Shown here: piece by piece, positions 45,146 to 58,379 of the stretch | Position numbering within the stretch: position 1 is the stretch's first letter | Layout: every line of letters begins with the position of its first letter | Assembly: GCF_037893015.1 (NCBI RefSeq) | Contig: NC_133664.1 | Coordinates: forward strand, 122,869,887 to 122,933,886 | Origin: Macrotis lagotis | Taxonomy: Eukaryota > Chordata > Mammalia > Peramelemorphia > Peramelidae | Length of the DNA stretch: 64,000 bases | Direction: 5' to 3' | Notes under the pieces: model-generated | Told to the model about the DNA's origin: nothing | What the model saw: the letters and a program-made list of their open reading frames with translations, nothing else | The model's database searches: none | Made by a program: the position numbers and the translations under genes

Positions 45146-46690
45146 AGCAGGATGTTAGATATAGGAATCCCTAGTTGCAACCAATACTTCAGTGTTTTTT
45201 AAAAAATAATTTATCATTTTTCTTTTTCAGGTTAACATTTTCCTTATGAGTTGGTTCTTCCAACTTCTTACCCCCTCTCCAAATGAATAAATAAACAATA
45301 AATTCAGCAAAAATAAATCTTTTTTTGACATGTTACTATTTTATTTGTTTTCCAATTATATACAATAGTAATATGTACCCATCATTTTTTGCAAGGCTCT
45401 TAATTCTACAATTTCCCCCCCTTCCCCCCACCAGAAGGGTGTCTGATAGTCTCTACATTGTTTCCATGCCATACATTGATGTAAATTGAATGTGTTATAA
45501 GAGTAAACATAAGAATAAACATCCCCCCCCCAAGATGAGAAGCCTCAAGAATAGTTTGTGTTCAGATTTCAATGACTCTGTCTCTGGGGTGATTTGCTTT
45601 CTTTATCATAAGTCCACCAGAGAAGTTATTTCAATATTTTTCCCTCAGTTGCTATTATTAGCTGTACCTTCACTCTATTTCTCCCCACTCTCATTTATTC
45701 TATTCTCTCTCTCCTTTCATCCTGGCCCTGTCCAAAAGTGTGTTGAATCTGAGTACCCTCTCCCTTGATCTTCCCTCTCTTCTATCACCTATTCCCCCCT
45801 TCCCTCCCCCCATTCCCCCTCATCCCGTCCCCTTTCTCCCATCCTTCTCCAGGGCAAGACAAATTTCCTCACTCCATTAAGTGTGTATGTCATTTCCTCC
45901 CTGTGCCATTTCCAATGAGAATAAAGGCTCACCCATTCCCCCTTGCCTTCCCCCCTCCACTCCATTGAAAAAACTTTTTCTTGACTCTTATGTGAAATCT
46001 CTCAGCTTCTTCTTCATGTCTTTTTCCTTCCTCCCAGTACTTTCCCCCATCACCCATTGACTACATCCCTTTACCACATCATACCATTATATTCTGCTCC
46101 TTCCTATGTCCTATCTAATATGCTCCTTCTAACAGCTCTTATAAATGAGAAAGTTCATATGAGTTATCAATATCTTCTTCCCGTGCAGGAATACAAACAG
46201 TTCAACATCATCAAGTTCCTCATAGTTAGTCCCTCTCTTCCACTCCCTCTACGGGTCACCAGAGTCCTGTACTTGGGAGATCAAACTTTCTGTTCAGCTC
46301 TAGTTTTCTCAACAGGAAAGTTTGAAAGTCCCCTGTTTCATTGAAAGTCCATCTTTTCCCCTGAAAGAGGATATTCAGTTTTGCTGGGTAGTTGATTCTC
46401 AGTTGTAAACCAAGATCTTTTGCCTTCCAGAATATCATATACCAATCCCTATGAGCCCTTAATGTAGATGCTGCCAGATCCTGTGTAATCCTGACTATGG
46501 AGCCTCGGTAGTTGAATTGTTTATTTCTGGCAGCTTTTAGAATTTTCTGTTTGATTTGGGAGTTTTAGAATTTGGCTATAATATTCCTGGAAGTTTTTCT
46601 TTTGGGATCTCTCTCGGGGGGTGACTGGTGAATTCTCTAGATTTCTATTTTACCCTCAACTTCTAAGATCTCAAGGCAATTTTGCTGTAT

Positions 46691-46857
46691 TTTTTTTTTT
46701 TTTTTTTTTTTTTTGGTTTTTGGCAAGTCAAATGGGGTTAAGTGGCTTGGCCAAGGCCACACAGCTAGGTAATTATTAAGTGTCTGAGACCAGATTTGAA
46801 CCCAGGTACTCCTGACTCCAAGGCCAGTGCTTTATCCACTATGCCACCTAGCCACCC
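46691..46857 (-). repeat. tRNA-derived SINE (WSINE1-like), inside the HAL1-like element
   Basis: Complete reverse-strand copy with a long T run (about 25) and flanking TGCTGTATT on both sides. Confidence 0.94.
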
Positions 46858-47641
46858 TGCTGTATTATTTCTTGAAAAATGAAGTCTAGGCTCTTCTGGT
46901 TGTGGCTTTCAGATAGCCCAACAAATTTTAAATTATTTCTTCTGGATCTGTTTTCGAGGTCGGTTGTTTTTCCAATGAGTTATTTCACATTTTCTTCTAA
47001 TTTTTAGCTTTTTTGGAAGAGTTTTATTTCTTCCTGATTTCTTGCAAAGTCATCACTTCCTTTAGTTCCATTCTGCATTTGAAGGAGTTATTTTCTTGAG
47101 AGCTTTTTTACCTCCTTTTCTAAGCTGGCCAATTCTGCTTTTTAAGCCATTCTTCTCATTTGCCTTTTGTTTTGCTTTTTTCCATTAGGCCTAAACTAGT
47201 TTTTAACATATTATTTTCTTCATTTCTTCTTTTTGTATATCTTTCGCCAAGCTTTTGATTTGGTTTTCATGATTTTTCTGCATCGCTCTCATTTCTCCTC
47301 CCAATTTTTCTTCTGCTTCCTTTAATTGCTTTTCAAGGTCTTTTTTGAGCTCATCCATAGTCTGAGCCCATTTTCTATTTTTCTTGAAGGTTTTGGATAT
47401 GGAAGCTTCGATTTTGTCATCATCTGAGTATGTGTTTTGATTTTCCATGGGACTAAAAGTAATTCTCTTTGGTCAGATTCTTCTTTTTCTGTTGTTTACT
47501 CATTTCCTACTCATTTCCTCAGTCCAAGACTGATTTACAGCACTTCCAAGGCGTTGGGGTTGGTTTTTCTTTGGACACCCCACTGGGACCTTTACTCCTC
47601 TGAGGTCTTATGCTCTCTAGCCTGTGCTTTGATATATAGAT

Positions 47642-47658
47642 TCCCCCCCCCCCCCACC
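47642..47658. repeat. Poly(C) tract
   Basis: A C14 run with one following A break in the leader of the HAL1-like element; prone to length errors in sequencing. Confidence 0.85.
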
Positions 47659-47991
47659 CCTTCACTCTGCCCTGGGGTTATAAGGAGGGATCCAGCTTGG
47701 TTATTTAGAATGGAAGCCCAAACTGCAATATGTGAGTGTAGGCAAACAGCAGAGTCGTACCCCAGGGAGAGCAGAGAAATCTCTTCAGTCTTCCATTACT
47801 GTTTCTGGGGGTACAGGCTGCTTTCTCCAGATTCTGTGGCTGCTGCTCCTCACTCTACACTCATTCTGGTGCAGCAAAGTTCTCTCCTTGCCCCCTTCAA
47901 GCTCAAAAATAAATCTCTTAATACAGATTCACTTAGTTTAGGGAAAAAAATTTCCACATTAGGCATATCTGAAAATGCACGTCATTTTCTT

Positions 47992-48146
47992 TTTCTTTTT
48001 TGTTTTCTTTTGCAAGGCAGTGGGGTTAAATGACTTGCCCAAGATCACTCGGCTAGGTAATTATTAAGTGTCTGAGGCCAAATTTGAACTCAGGTACGCT
48101 TGACTCCAGGGCTGGTTCTCTATCCACTGTACCACCTAGTTGCCCT
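47992..48146 (-). repeat. tRNA-derived SINE (WSINE1-like), full length
   Basis: Complete reverse-strand copy, moderately diverged, flanked by GTCATTTTCTT at 47981-47991 and 48151-48161. Confidence 0.9.
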
Positions 48147-48149
48147 AAA

Positions 48150-48660
48150 TGTCATTTTCTTGCATTTTAAGTCCATCACCTCTTTATCAAGAGTTGAGAG
48201 GTACAGTTCATTTGGATTTCTAAAGTTTTTTAAGTTGTTTTTCTCAATACTGTTATCATTATGTAATTATTCTCTTAGTTCTGCATACTTCACTTTGCTT
48301 CAGTTCACAAAGCTATATTTCCTATGATATTTTGTTTTTATTCTTTCTTTTTTTTTAGGTTTTTGCAAGGCAGTGGGGTTAAGTGGCTTGGCCAAGGCCA
48401 CACAGCTAGGTAATTAATAAGTGTCTGAGGTCAGATTTGAACTCAGGTACTCCTGACTCCAGGGCCCATGCTCTATCCACTGTGCCACCTAGCCGCCCCT
48501 GTTTTATTATTTCTTAAGGCATAATAAGATTCCATTACATTCCTATGTGACAATTAGTGTAGCCATTTACCTTAGGAGGACACCCCTTGGTTTCCAATTT
48601 TTGACCACCCTGAAGATGTTATTAATGTTTTTGTACATATAGATCCATTTTTCTTTGATA
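48150..48660 (-). mobile_element. LINE-1 3'UTR/ORF2-end fragment, interrupted by a SINE
   Basis: Reverse-strand L1 pieces on both sides of a SINE: TTCTGCATACTTCACTTTGC before it, and AATAAGATTCCATTACATTC with TTTGGTTTCCAATTTTTGAC after it. Old and non-coding. Confidence 0.7.
48345..48499 (-). repeat. tRNA-derived SINE (WSINE1-like), inside an L1 fragment
   Basis: Complete reverse-strand copy near consensus, head complement GCCACCTAGCCGCCCC. Confidence 0.94.
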
Positions 48661-48988
48661 TCTTATTGCCTGACTGATTTATATTATTAATATGTTTACT
48701 ATATTTATACTCTTCTAAGTTAGATCAAGCTTGCATTCTTGGCATAAAGTCAATCTGGTCATATAATATTTCTAATTTTTTGTTAAAATTGTTTAAATTT
48801 GTTAAAAATGTAATTTATTAAATTGTTAAAAATTTTGCATATAAGCTAATTAGGAATTTTGGTCTGAAGTTGTCTTTTTCTTCTTTCCCTAAGTATCAAG
48901 AGCACATTTATATCATAGAAAGAAATTGGAAAAGTGACTTCTTATTTTTGCGGTTTATGTTTATTTGAATTATTTGTTCTTTGAATAT

Positions 48989-49146
48989 ATATATTTTTTA
49001 GATTTTTCAAGGCAATGGGGTTAAATGGCTTGCCCAAGGCCACACAACTAGGTAATTATTAAGTGTCTGAGTTCGGAATTGAACCCAGATACTCCTGACT
49101 CCAAGGCTGGTGCTCTATCTATCCACTGTGCCACCTAGCTGCCCCC
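48989..49146 (-). repeat. tRNA-derived SINE with an RPSA retrocopy at its head
   Basis: Complete reverse-strand copy. Its left target-site duplication TTCTTTGAATAT is at 48977-48988. The matching right copy is not adjacent but at 50197-50208, beyond the RPSA retrocopy. The later insertion therefore landed exactly at this SINE's head. Confidence 0.93.
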
Positions 49147-49163
49147 ATTCTTTTTTTTTTTTT

Positions 49164-50240
<1,077 letters not shown>

Positions 50241-50340
50241 CTAGAGTTTTTTCTTTGAGAATTCATTTATGGTTTGTCCAAATTTTTCCTGATAGTGTTA
50301 TTTAATTAGTCTATTTCTCCCTTTTTTCTATCAAGTTTTT

Positions 50341-50486
50341 TTTTTTTAGGTTTTTGCAAGGCAAATGGAACCGGTTAAGTGGCTTGCCACAGCTAGGTAA
50401 TTATTAAGTGTTTGAGACTGGATTTGAACCCAGGTACTCCTGACTCCAAGGCTGGTGCTTTATCCACTATGCTACCTAGCCGCCCC
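50341..50486 (-). repeat. tRNA-derived SINE (WSINE1-like), small internal deletion
   Basis: Reverse-strand copy flanked by TCAAGTTTTT at 50331-50340 and 50487-50496. An AACCGG insertion and a missing CCAAGG stretch alter the middle. Confidence 0.93.
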
Positions 50487-50496
50487 TCAAGTTTTT

Positions 50497-51560
50497 ATAT
50501 TTTCATAAGTATCATATTTCTTCTAACATTCGAGTTTTTTGGTGTAGGATAGGGCAAAATAACTGAATTATTTCCTTTATTCTTCAATTGTTTAATTCTT
50601 TTTCTTTTTGATATAAACAATTTGCTTTTCTTCTCTTTAGAAACAGGTTGACTGTTACCTACATTATCAGTTTTTTAATAACAGCTAATAATTTTATTTT
50701 TCAATTTAATTATCTTTCATTTTCAGTTTTATTAGTCTCTCCTTTACTTTTCATGATTACTACTTTGTTGTTTAGTTGAAAATTTTTGATTTGTTGGTGT
50801 TCAAGCAAAACTCCATGATAATTTGCATGGCTATTGTTAGCTGCTAGGAACATCAAAGGAATAAAAAGAATTGTTTTTACTCACTCTGCCCTCTATATAT
50901 CAAGGAAATATGAATTTTTTCCTACTGGTGAACTTGTCAAAGAAAAAGAGATTTTGACCTAAGGTGATTTTTTTCCTTTCTACCCACCTTCTGATTGAGT
51001 TGAATAGTCCAAGTCATGGACTATCTATCAGAGGAGCAAATGACATATTCTAGTATACAAAACGCCAGAAGCTAAAACAAAAGTAATTTAGAAAAGAATA
51101 GTAGCAGTTCAGTGAAGAGATAGTTGAGGAGTTGACTATTGGCTGTTGACAACAGTCACTTTGCCCAGAAGGACCAAGTAGGTTGCAACTTTGGGGGCAG
51201 AGTGGAGCTACAATGAGGCAAGAGAGGCTGAGTCAACAGGTTATTCAGTTGCTTTGTAGGAGCATGTTTTATCTGGAGAGAGTTCCATCACCCACGAACA
51301 GTATGGGGACCTATGAGATTTTATATTTCCTTGCACATGAGAGATTTTTTTATTATTATTTATCTTTACTGTTCTCTTTAACTAAATGCTATTTACTTTG
51401 AATTTTTCTGTCATTTGTCTTGGTCTAGTATAAAGTAACATGTTAGTGGGGGCTTAGAACTATGGGTTTGAATAGATTCCAATAATGTCACATAAATGGG
51501 TGTGATGAGAATGGTGGCTACATCACAGGGGACCTTGAGGTTTACTTATGATACATAATA
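50497..51560. other. Intergenic, mostly unassigned
   Basis: AT-rich sequence without credible genes. The first part (to about 50800) could be degenerate L1, by its T-rich texture, but no diagnostic block is seen. Confidence 0.4.
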
Positions 51561-51580
51561 TGATGACTTCTCCATATTTT

Positions 51581-51729
51581 TTTTTAGGTTTTTGCAAGGC
51601 AAATGGGGTTAAGTGGCTTGCCCAAGGCCACACAGCTAGGTAATTATGCAGTGTCTGAGACCGGATTTGAACCCAGGTATGCCTGACTCCAGGGCCAGTG
51701 CTTTATCCACTGCACCACCTAGCTGCCCC
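51581..51729 (-). repeat. tRNA-derived SINE (WSINE1-like), full length
   Basis: Complete reverse-strand copy with a long target-site duplication, TGACTTCTCCATATTTT, at 51564-51580 and 51730-51746. Confidence 0.96.
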
Positions 51730-51954
51730 TGACTTCTCCATATTTTTTTAGAAAGATTTTATTTTGAATTTTACAATTTCCCCCTAGTCTTGCTTCCCTC
51801 CCCCCACCCCCCACAGATTTTTTTTAAAGGAGGATTTTTGCAGGATAAAGAACTTAAAGTCACCTGGAACTTGGGTGAGTTGCTTGAGATTTAAGGTTAT
51901 TAGATCTGGAGATGTCTACCAGTCTTCCTTATGGGTAACTGGCACTGATTTCAC

Positions 51955-52100
51955 TTAACCCCACTTAATTCAATTTCCTCATCTGTAAAATGAACTGGAG
52001 AAGGAAATGGCAAATCACTCCAGTATCTTTGCCAAGAAAATCCAAATGGGGTCACAAAGAGTCATATACAACTGAAATGACTGAACAACAACAATTGATC
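51955..52100 (+). repeat. MAR1-like SINE, 3' half
   Basis: CAATTTCCTCATCTGTAAAA, TGGAGAAGGAAATGGCAAAT, AGTATCTTTGCCAAGAAAAT, AAATGGGGTCACAAAGAGTC and CTGAACAACAACAATT. Confidence 0.92.
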
Positions 52101-52139
52101 AAATCAATTGACCTATTATATTTATTGAATTTTAGGATT

Positions 52140-52300
52140 CATGTCATAAAGTGAATTTAGAGATTATTTGTTCCAAATCCTTCATTTTACTTTTGAGGAA
52201 ACTGAAGTTAAAAGACATTAAGTCATTTATGCAAGGGGATAGAACTACTACTTAACACAGCACTTGAACCCATGTACCCTGATGCCCAAGTCAGTTCCCC
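52140..52300 (-). repeat. MIR-like SINE fragment
   Basis: TTCATTTTACTTTTGAGGAA, ACTGAAGTTAAAAGACATTA, then ACTTGAACCCATGTACCC. Confidence 0.65.
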
Positions 52301-52639
52301 CCCCATTATTCCATGTTGCATAGTTTATTTATAAGTATTTCTAAACATTCATTATATTTTTTTCTTTTCAGGATGACAAGAATGAATCAAATATCATTGT
52401 CACTGTTCTCCACAGTAAAGGATTTTAGATCTAATTACTTAAAATTATTAAATGAGTAATTTTGTTTTATCTCACTGGGAAGCAAAGTTATAATGGACAT
52501 GATAAAGTCTGGATATGTTTCTGGTTTTTTTGTCTGGCCTGAGATTATTTCCCCTAAAATTAATAATACAAATTCCTAAAATATATTCATATTTATCATA
52601 TCTATGCATTTGCATTGCCTGTCCTCAATGCTTGATTTA

Positions 52640-52935
52640 AACTTTTTCCTGTGCTGTGCTTATTGAAATCTGTCTCTCTTTTCAAGGTTAAGGTTGGATA
52701 CCACTTCTTTCAAGAAGTCTTCCTGGAGTCTCCAACTGAAAGTGATCTTTCCCTTCTCAATTATTCTTATGGTACGTTATCTGGGCTTTTATCTGTAACT
52801 TGCCTATTAGATTGGAATTCTTTCCTGGCATTCAAGGCCTTCCACATTTTGGTGCCACTCTATATAGTTATTTAAAGCTCCAACAAAATTGGACTACCCT
52901 TTGTACCCTGGATGTGTCGTAAGCTCTATTGTCTT
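52640..52935 (+). repeat. L2 LINE fragment
   Basis: AAGGTTAAGGTTGGATACCA and TTTCAAGAAGTCTTCCTGGA, then TTCAAGGCCTTCCACATTTT: L2 3' half in plus orientation, diverged. Confidence 0.6.
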
Positions 52936-52944
52936 TGGACCTTT

Positions 52945-53140
52945 ATTTGCTGTTGTTGTTCAGTTTTTTAATCATGTCTGACTTTTCATAGTCCCATTTG
53001 GAATTTTCTTGGCCACAAGTACTGAAGTGGTTTGTCATTTCCCTCCATAAGTTCATTTTACAGATGAGGAAACTGAAGCTAATAGAGTTAAGTGACTTGA
53101 CCATGTCTGATATTCTATCTGCTGTGCTATCTAGCCCAGG
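52945..53140 (-). repeat. MAR1-like SINE
   Basis: Reverse-strand order: TTGTTGTTCAGTTTTTTAAT, GTCTGACTTTTCATAGTCCC, ATTTGGAATTTTCTTGGC, CAGATGAGGAAACTGAAGC, then a decayed tRNA-like end. Confidence 0.85.
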
Positions 53141-54202
53141 GCCTTTATTTGTCTATAATATCCTCTTTCCTTCATTTCCTTTGAATTTCTAGCCCAACTC
53201 ATGTGAAATCTTATATATAACATTTTGATAGATCTTTTCTCTTTTCCCTTTCTTTCTTCCTCCTTTGGCAGTAATCTTTTCTATTAGACCTTTGATTTTC
53301 AGGTAGCTAATATGTATACCATTGCTAAATCCTTGGGAACTGGGGTAACTACTGAGATTATATATATATATATATATATATAGGGAAGGAAGAATTAGTT
53401 CTATGAGACTTTCATTAATATCTAAATGTAGGGGGCATGATATGGACACAAGCTTTTAAAGGACACTGAGAAGGAGGATCCAGAGAAGTAAGAGGAGAAC
53501 CAGGAGACATCATTGTCACAAAAATCCAGAAAGGAGAAATTATTCAGCAGGAGAGGGTAGTCAGTAATGTCAAAGGCAGAGATGATCAAGAAAAATGAAG
53601 ACTAAAAAAGACACCATCAGATTTGGTATTTAAAGAGATCATTTGTAACTCTGCAGAAGGCAGTTTCAGTTGAGTGAGATGCTGAAATATAAAAAAAGAG
53701 ACACAGATACACATAGAGATGTCAATATGCTAATAAACAATCCCAGAGAGATTAGGAAGTCTATTTCCTATTTCCAAATTCAGCATTTTGCATATATAGA
53801 TAAATATGAGGTATATATAAAAATAATAAAGACCAGAAGAAAGAAAGAAAACTGGAAATATATATTCTTGCAGATAAGAAGGCACATCTTCATTAAGTAA
53901 CATCCAGTTTATTACAGGTAATGATTTAAAGCTATGTTGATTTTTCACAATTATGGATATCAATGGATTCATCTATTAATACTAATTGTCTCAAAAGCAG
54001 TTATATTAATGACTGAAATCAGTTCCACAATCTGACATTGTAAGCAGGAGTGTTTTCAACCTTTGCCTTTATTGCAAATTAATCTTCAAGTTCTGTCAAT
54101 ATAGTATATTGCAGGAAAAGTATTTTCACTGTGAGGATTCATGCATCAGGATATTGTTCATTTAAACAGCATTTTTATATAATACACTTTTAGTTTTTTT
54201 AT
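53141..54202. other. Intergenic, nothing identified
   Basis: AT-rich sequence with a short (TA)n tract at 53359-53382 and no credible gene. Confidence 0.4.
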
Positions 54203-54218
54203 AATTCACTATTTATTT

Positions 54219-54387
54219 GTTTGTTTGTTTATTTATTTATTTTTAGGTTTTTGCAAGGCAAACGGGTTAAGTGGCTTGCCCAAGGCTACACAGCTAGGTA
54301 ATTATTAAGTGTCTGAGACCTGATTTGAACCCAGGTACTCCTGACTTCAGGGCCAGTGCTTTATCCACTACGCCACCTAGATGCCCC
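54219..54387 (-). repeat. tRNA-derived SINE (WSINE1-like), full length
   Basis: Complete reverse-strand copy with perfect 16-base target-site duplication AATTCACTATTTATTT at 54203-54218 and 54388-54403. The head complement keeps CTACGCCACCTAG. Confidence 0.96.
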
Positions 54388-54403
54388 AATTCACTATTTA
54401 TTT

Positions 54404-54779
54404 AGGCTATTTATAGAAGACTTGCTCTTTGCCCTCAAGAAATTCATATATCACAATCCAAGTGAAAAGAAGAATTCAAATCTCTCATCAGAACATTAAA
54501 CACTTAATTTTACAATTGCAAGCACCAATCCAGATTGCAAGTTTATTAAAATTTGGTTGTTCAGAACTGACTTGAACCATGAGGTTTTGTGACTTGTTAA
54601 AGGTTTTCCAATAATTAAAAATAAAATATTGAAAAATATTCAACAATGTGGGAGTCTGCCATTCTGTGACAAGTTTTAAATTAGGCACATTACATTCTTT
54701 TGTATTGAGTCTTTCAATAATATTAATTTTCAAGAACATTAAATTCTTTTTAGTGTTTTGAAGCTGATAATTATGATGC
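54404..54779. other. Intergenic, nothing identified
   Basis: Unique AT-rich sequence. The 97-codon minus-strand frame at 54488-54781 has no recognisable motif. Confidence 0.4.
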
Positions 54780-55080
54780 ATAAAAATAGCTGAATAACCA
54801 GGGTAGTGCCAATTATTCTGTCACTCACAAGTAATCAATTATTTTTGTGCAGCACAATATATATATGATGGCTTCACAGAAAGCAATAAGGCACAACACC
54901 TAAATGAAAAATGATTTATCAAATGCAAGGCGAGTCATGCCTAAAAGCACCATAAAATTGTTTGTGAGTTCAGAAGTGTCTTTTTGAGTTGTCTTTGGTT
55001 AGGACTAAATCACTTGATCTTATGCAGTTCTATGCCTCTATCCCTGCCCTTGGATATACTGCATTTTAGAGAACAGGAGT
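54780..55080. promoter_or_regulatory. Candidate conserved non-coding element
   Basis: Repeat-free block with dense motif-like words (CCAATTATTCTGTCACTC, AGTAATCAATTATTTTTG, AATGATTTATCAAATGC, CTAAATCACTTGATC). Judged by texture only. Confidence 0.25.
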
Positions 55081-56675
55081 TTTTGTTGTATGATTTGCAT
55101 CTGGTTAAAACCACCCTGTGGCAATTGGACAGAGAAAATGTTTTCCCTTTAGTCTAATCTGGTGGTATGTGTACACCCAGTTTAAGGAGAAAAGTAACAA
55201 CGAGATGAGACCTTTCTTTTTGGATACTCCAACTCTTCTGAGATTTATTATGTAAACAACTTGCATTGAAGTCAGCAACACTGCTGATATGTGCTCATTC
55301 AGAAGCTGAACCCTGCTCACCAAGCTATTCATGAGAAACCTACAAAGAGACTCAGTCAAATCAGTCATTGTGATCTATTTATTGATAGCCCATCCTATAT
55401 AAAGGACCTAGTAGACCCATATTGTTCCTGGAAAGAGATTACCTCTTTCTATTAAGAGATATTATTAAAAGGATAAGAGGGACAAAAGACAATGCAAACC
55501 AGTAAACATGTACCTAAGGTGACAGCTCTATTTCAAAGAAATGTCACAAGACCACTTTCAAGGTTCTAGGTCCTGTTCAGATTCACCATCTAGTCAAACC
55601 TCGTTGAGTTCCCATTTTTCTCTGTATCTCCACCCTTTGACCTGCTAGCATTAAATGGGATAATTCAATAATACAAAGGCTATTTAATTAAAATATGATG
55701 AAAATATGATGCTAGGTTAAAATAAAAACAGAAACTTTTCTCCTCATTTTCAACAATTACCTCTTCTCATCCTTTTAGTTCTGGGTAGCCAGCGGTCCAT
55801 TGGCCTCAGCTTCCTGTGCTGCCTTATTAGCACAGCACTTTAGAGAGGGTGCAATGATTTGCTTGTCAGATAAATATAGGAATTTCAAAGACTTACAGAT
55901 ACCAGGGTCTCACTATGGAAATTGTAGAATATCTCAGCTCCAGAGTTGTGAAACATGAATTCAAGCATGGCAAGAAGCCAAGATGTGGAGGAGAAAGTAA
56001 TAGTCATTGCTTCCAGTCAAAAACAAGCATTTATTGTGTCTAGAATGTATCAGGTATTGTGCTAAGTGATGGTGATACAAAGTAAAGGAAAGGAAAATAG
56101 CTACTGAAAAGGAGCTCCTAGTCTAATGGGGAGAAAAGTTGCAAATAGCTACACAGACAAGAATAAATTGGAGAAGGAAGGCACAGGGATTAGAGAGGGT
56201 CAGAAGTTTCTTGTAAAGTTGGGATTTGATAGAAACTTGGAAAGCCAAGATATGGAGATGAGGAGGGAAAGAACCTACACATGGGAAACAGACAATGAAA
56301 ATGATATGAGACTATCCTGTGTTGAACAAAAGCAAGGAGACCAGTGTCAGTGAACAACAGAATATTTGGAGTAAAGTGAAAGAAGTTTGGAAAGGTAGGA
56401 AGGGGCCAGGTTAAGGGGGTTTTAAAATCCAAGCAGAGAATTTGAGAAACAAAGAGTGTGATCTTGGAGGTAATGGGAAGTCACTAGAATTTATTGAGCA
56501 AGTAAGTTATCTGTACTTTCAAATTCCACAATTCCCACTGGAAGAACAATTTGTTGAGTAGAAGATGGTCAGAAATGGAGAGATTGAGTCAGGGAGACCA
56601 ATCAGCAACTTGGTCCAGGCATGAGGTAATGAGATGTGACAAAAGAAGGAATGAAAGGACTTGTCAAAAGATTGG
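55081..56675. other. Intergenic, no gene seen
   Basis: Unique sequence without recognised repeats. A 75-codon plus-strand frame at 56126-56353 has no recognisable features. Confidence 0.4.
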
Positions 56676-56680
56676 ATTTG

Positions 56681-56726
<46 letters not shown>

Positions 56727-56860
56727 TGAAGATAGAGACAGACAGAGAGGAAAAGAGGCAGAGACAGAGAGACAGAGGCAGAAAGACAGAGAGAGAGAGA
56801 AAGAGGGACAGAGACACACATACAGAGACAAAAACAGAAGAAAAAGAGACAGAGAATTTA
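56681..56860. repeat. (GT)n microsatellite followed by (GA)-rich tract
   Basis: About 22 GT units (56681-56724), then about 135 bases of purine-rich GACAGAGA-type sequence. Overlapping frames on both strands are repeat artefacts. Confidence 0.97.
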
Positions 56861-57417
56861 AAGATTATTACAATTAGATTTTGAGCCTAGGTGACTAGGA
56901 GGATGCTCATAAGAGTTATAGTCACAAAAGGTACTATGGGCATAACTGGGAGAAGCAACAGAAATTAGATACAGCCCCTTTCTTTTCCATTCCAATGCTT
57001 TTTTGAATTTTTGCTCTCTGTAAATGAATCTCCCTGCATCTTATCTCTTTCATCCCATACTGGGTTTTACACAAGCTTGTGAAGGTTGTAGCTACCAAAA
57101 AGACCATATTCCCCTCACACATATGTTCTTAGGAAAGTTGGCAATATTTCAAGAGACTCATTTTGAGTATAGTTAGGGAATGCTTCATGGAGGAGTTTGA
57201 ATACTCAAGAGGAAGAGAGATGTAATATGATGGCAAAAGGAGGATTGGAGACCAAGAAAGGTGAATGGAAGAAGCAAACCAGGTAGGGGCTAGATGGGGG
57301 AAGCAAATTGTCTTACTTGGAAAGGAGAAGGTGACTTTTCTATTTGTGGGATAAAAGGACAGGAAGATGCAATGGTCAGTTGAAGTAAAAATTGGACAAG
57401 AAAGACAGTTAATCCTT
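56861..57417. other. Intergenic, nothing identified
   Basis: Unique sequence. The 129-codon minus-strand frame at 57129-57518 overlaps a SINE tail and shows no domain, so I do not call it. Confidence 0.4.
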
Positions 57418-57453
57418 AATAAACCCCATTGCCTTGCCAAAATGAAAAAAAAA
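57418..57453 (+). repeat. SINE 3' tail fragment
   Basis: Only the last part of the tRNA-derived SINE is left (ACCCCATTGCCTTGCCAAAA plus an A run): a 5'-truncated insertion. Confidence 0.75.
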
Positions 57454-58375
57454 ACTATTATTGAGTTTTTATGAACCAATTTTATGTCTGGGTGATTATG
57501 GGCAACAGTTTTATCCATGATAATGGTACAGTCCCAGGATAGTTAGTTTCTTGAATTTTCAAGGATATTTTGGTGTCTTTATTTGTAGTCTAGGGATTTC
57601 TCATCTGTTAGTCTATGAAAGTTAATGAGCTTCTGTTATATAACTCTGATCCTGCATTTAATTAATACTATTTGAGTTCATGTTAGAATACTTTCCACAT
57701 CAAAGTTGATTCTAATATTCTGGATGTACATATAAAGAACAAATTCCATAGGTGCTAATTGCTTTAAATGTGTTCTTCCCATTGGGTTTGATTTTAGAAT
57801 GCCAGTGAGTGATTTGACATAAACAGTCATATTTTATGCTTGATGTTTCTTGTCTGGAAGAGACCAAATATTTGTAATATTGCCTTTTATTTCAATTTGA
57901 CCTTCAATTTCAAGTCTTCACAATTTTTATTTTTCCTAGGCTATTTGTTAAGAATTTAGAAGTCCAAAAAACATTTTGCTATTATTGGAGAAAGATTCCA
58001 CAAGAAAGAAGACCTGTTTAACATGTTTTTCGGAAGAGTCATGTAATGAATGCACATTAAATGATTAATAAGATATTTTTGTCTGAGTCCTTTAATTTGG
58101 AAGTCATATTTTAGGAGAGATGACTATAAATTTAAGGTTGTTTTGAACCATTATAAGCTTAAACTGTCTCCCTGAAAAAAAAACAATCATATTCTATAAG
58201 AATCCTTTTGATATTTTGAGCTGGTGGTACATTTTAGAGAGAGGTCTTCCATGTGGACTTGAAATATTTTAGAATTTTTCAATTACTTGGGTCTCCTATA
58301 AATATAGGCATACATATGTTACATATATGTATATGTACATACAAGTGCATATATATTTGAAATACAAAAATAAAC
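57454..58375. other. Intergenic, repeat-free
   Basis: Unique AT-rich sequence with no gene or recognised repeat. Confidence 0.4.
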
Positions 58376-58379
58376 CTTA

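Larger units (their letters stand above)
45335..47945 (-). mobile_element. HAL1-like LINE, near full length, ORF1 only
   Basis: A reverse-strand element of about 2.4 kb without the inserted SINE, close to the size of HAL1. The leader (about 47945-47449) is GC-richer with a C-run. ORF1 begins at 47448 (MENQNTYSDDDKIEAS, then a Lys/Glu-rich coiled coil) and is broken after 81 codons. The C-terminal RNA-binding region is visible at 46438-46256 (LRINYPAKLNILFQGKRWTF), with a stop near 46256. About 920 bases of non-coding tail follow with no ORF2. The last about 70 bases match the 3' end of the L1 at 42.7-44.05 kb. A SINE sits at 46691-46857. HAL1 is known as an ORF1-only relative of L1; this copy is inactive. 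Confidence 0.65.

Noticed and set aside
47437..48033. 198-codon plus-strand open frame
   Set aside because: It lies antisense to the leader of the HAL1-like element and crosses a poly(C) tract; no domain, start context or splice signal supports it.
56519..56884. Frames with poly(Cys-Val) or poly(His-Thr)
   Set aside because: They are produced by the (GT)n and (GA)n tracts.
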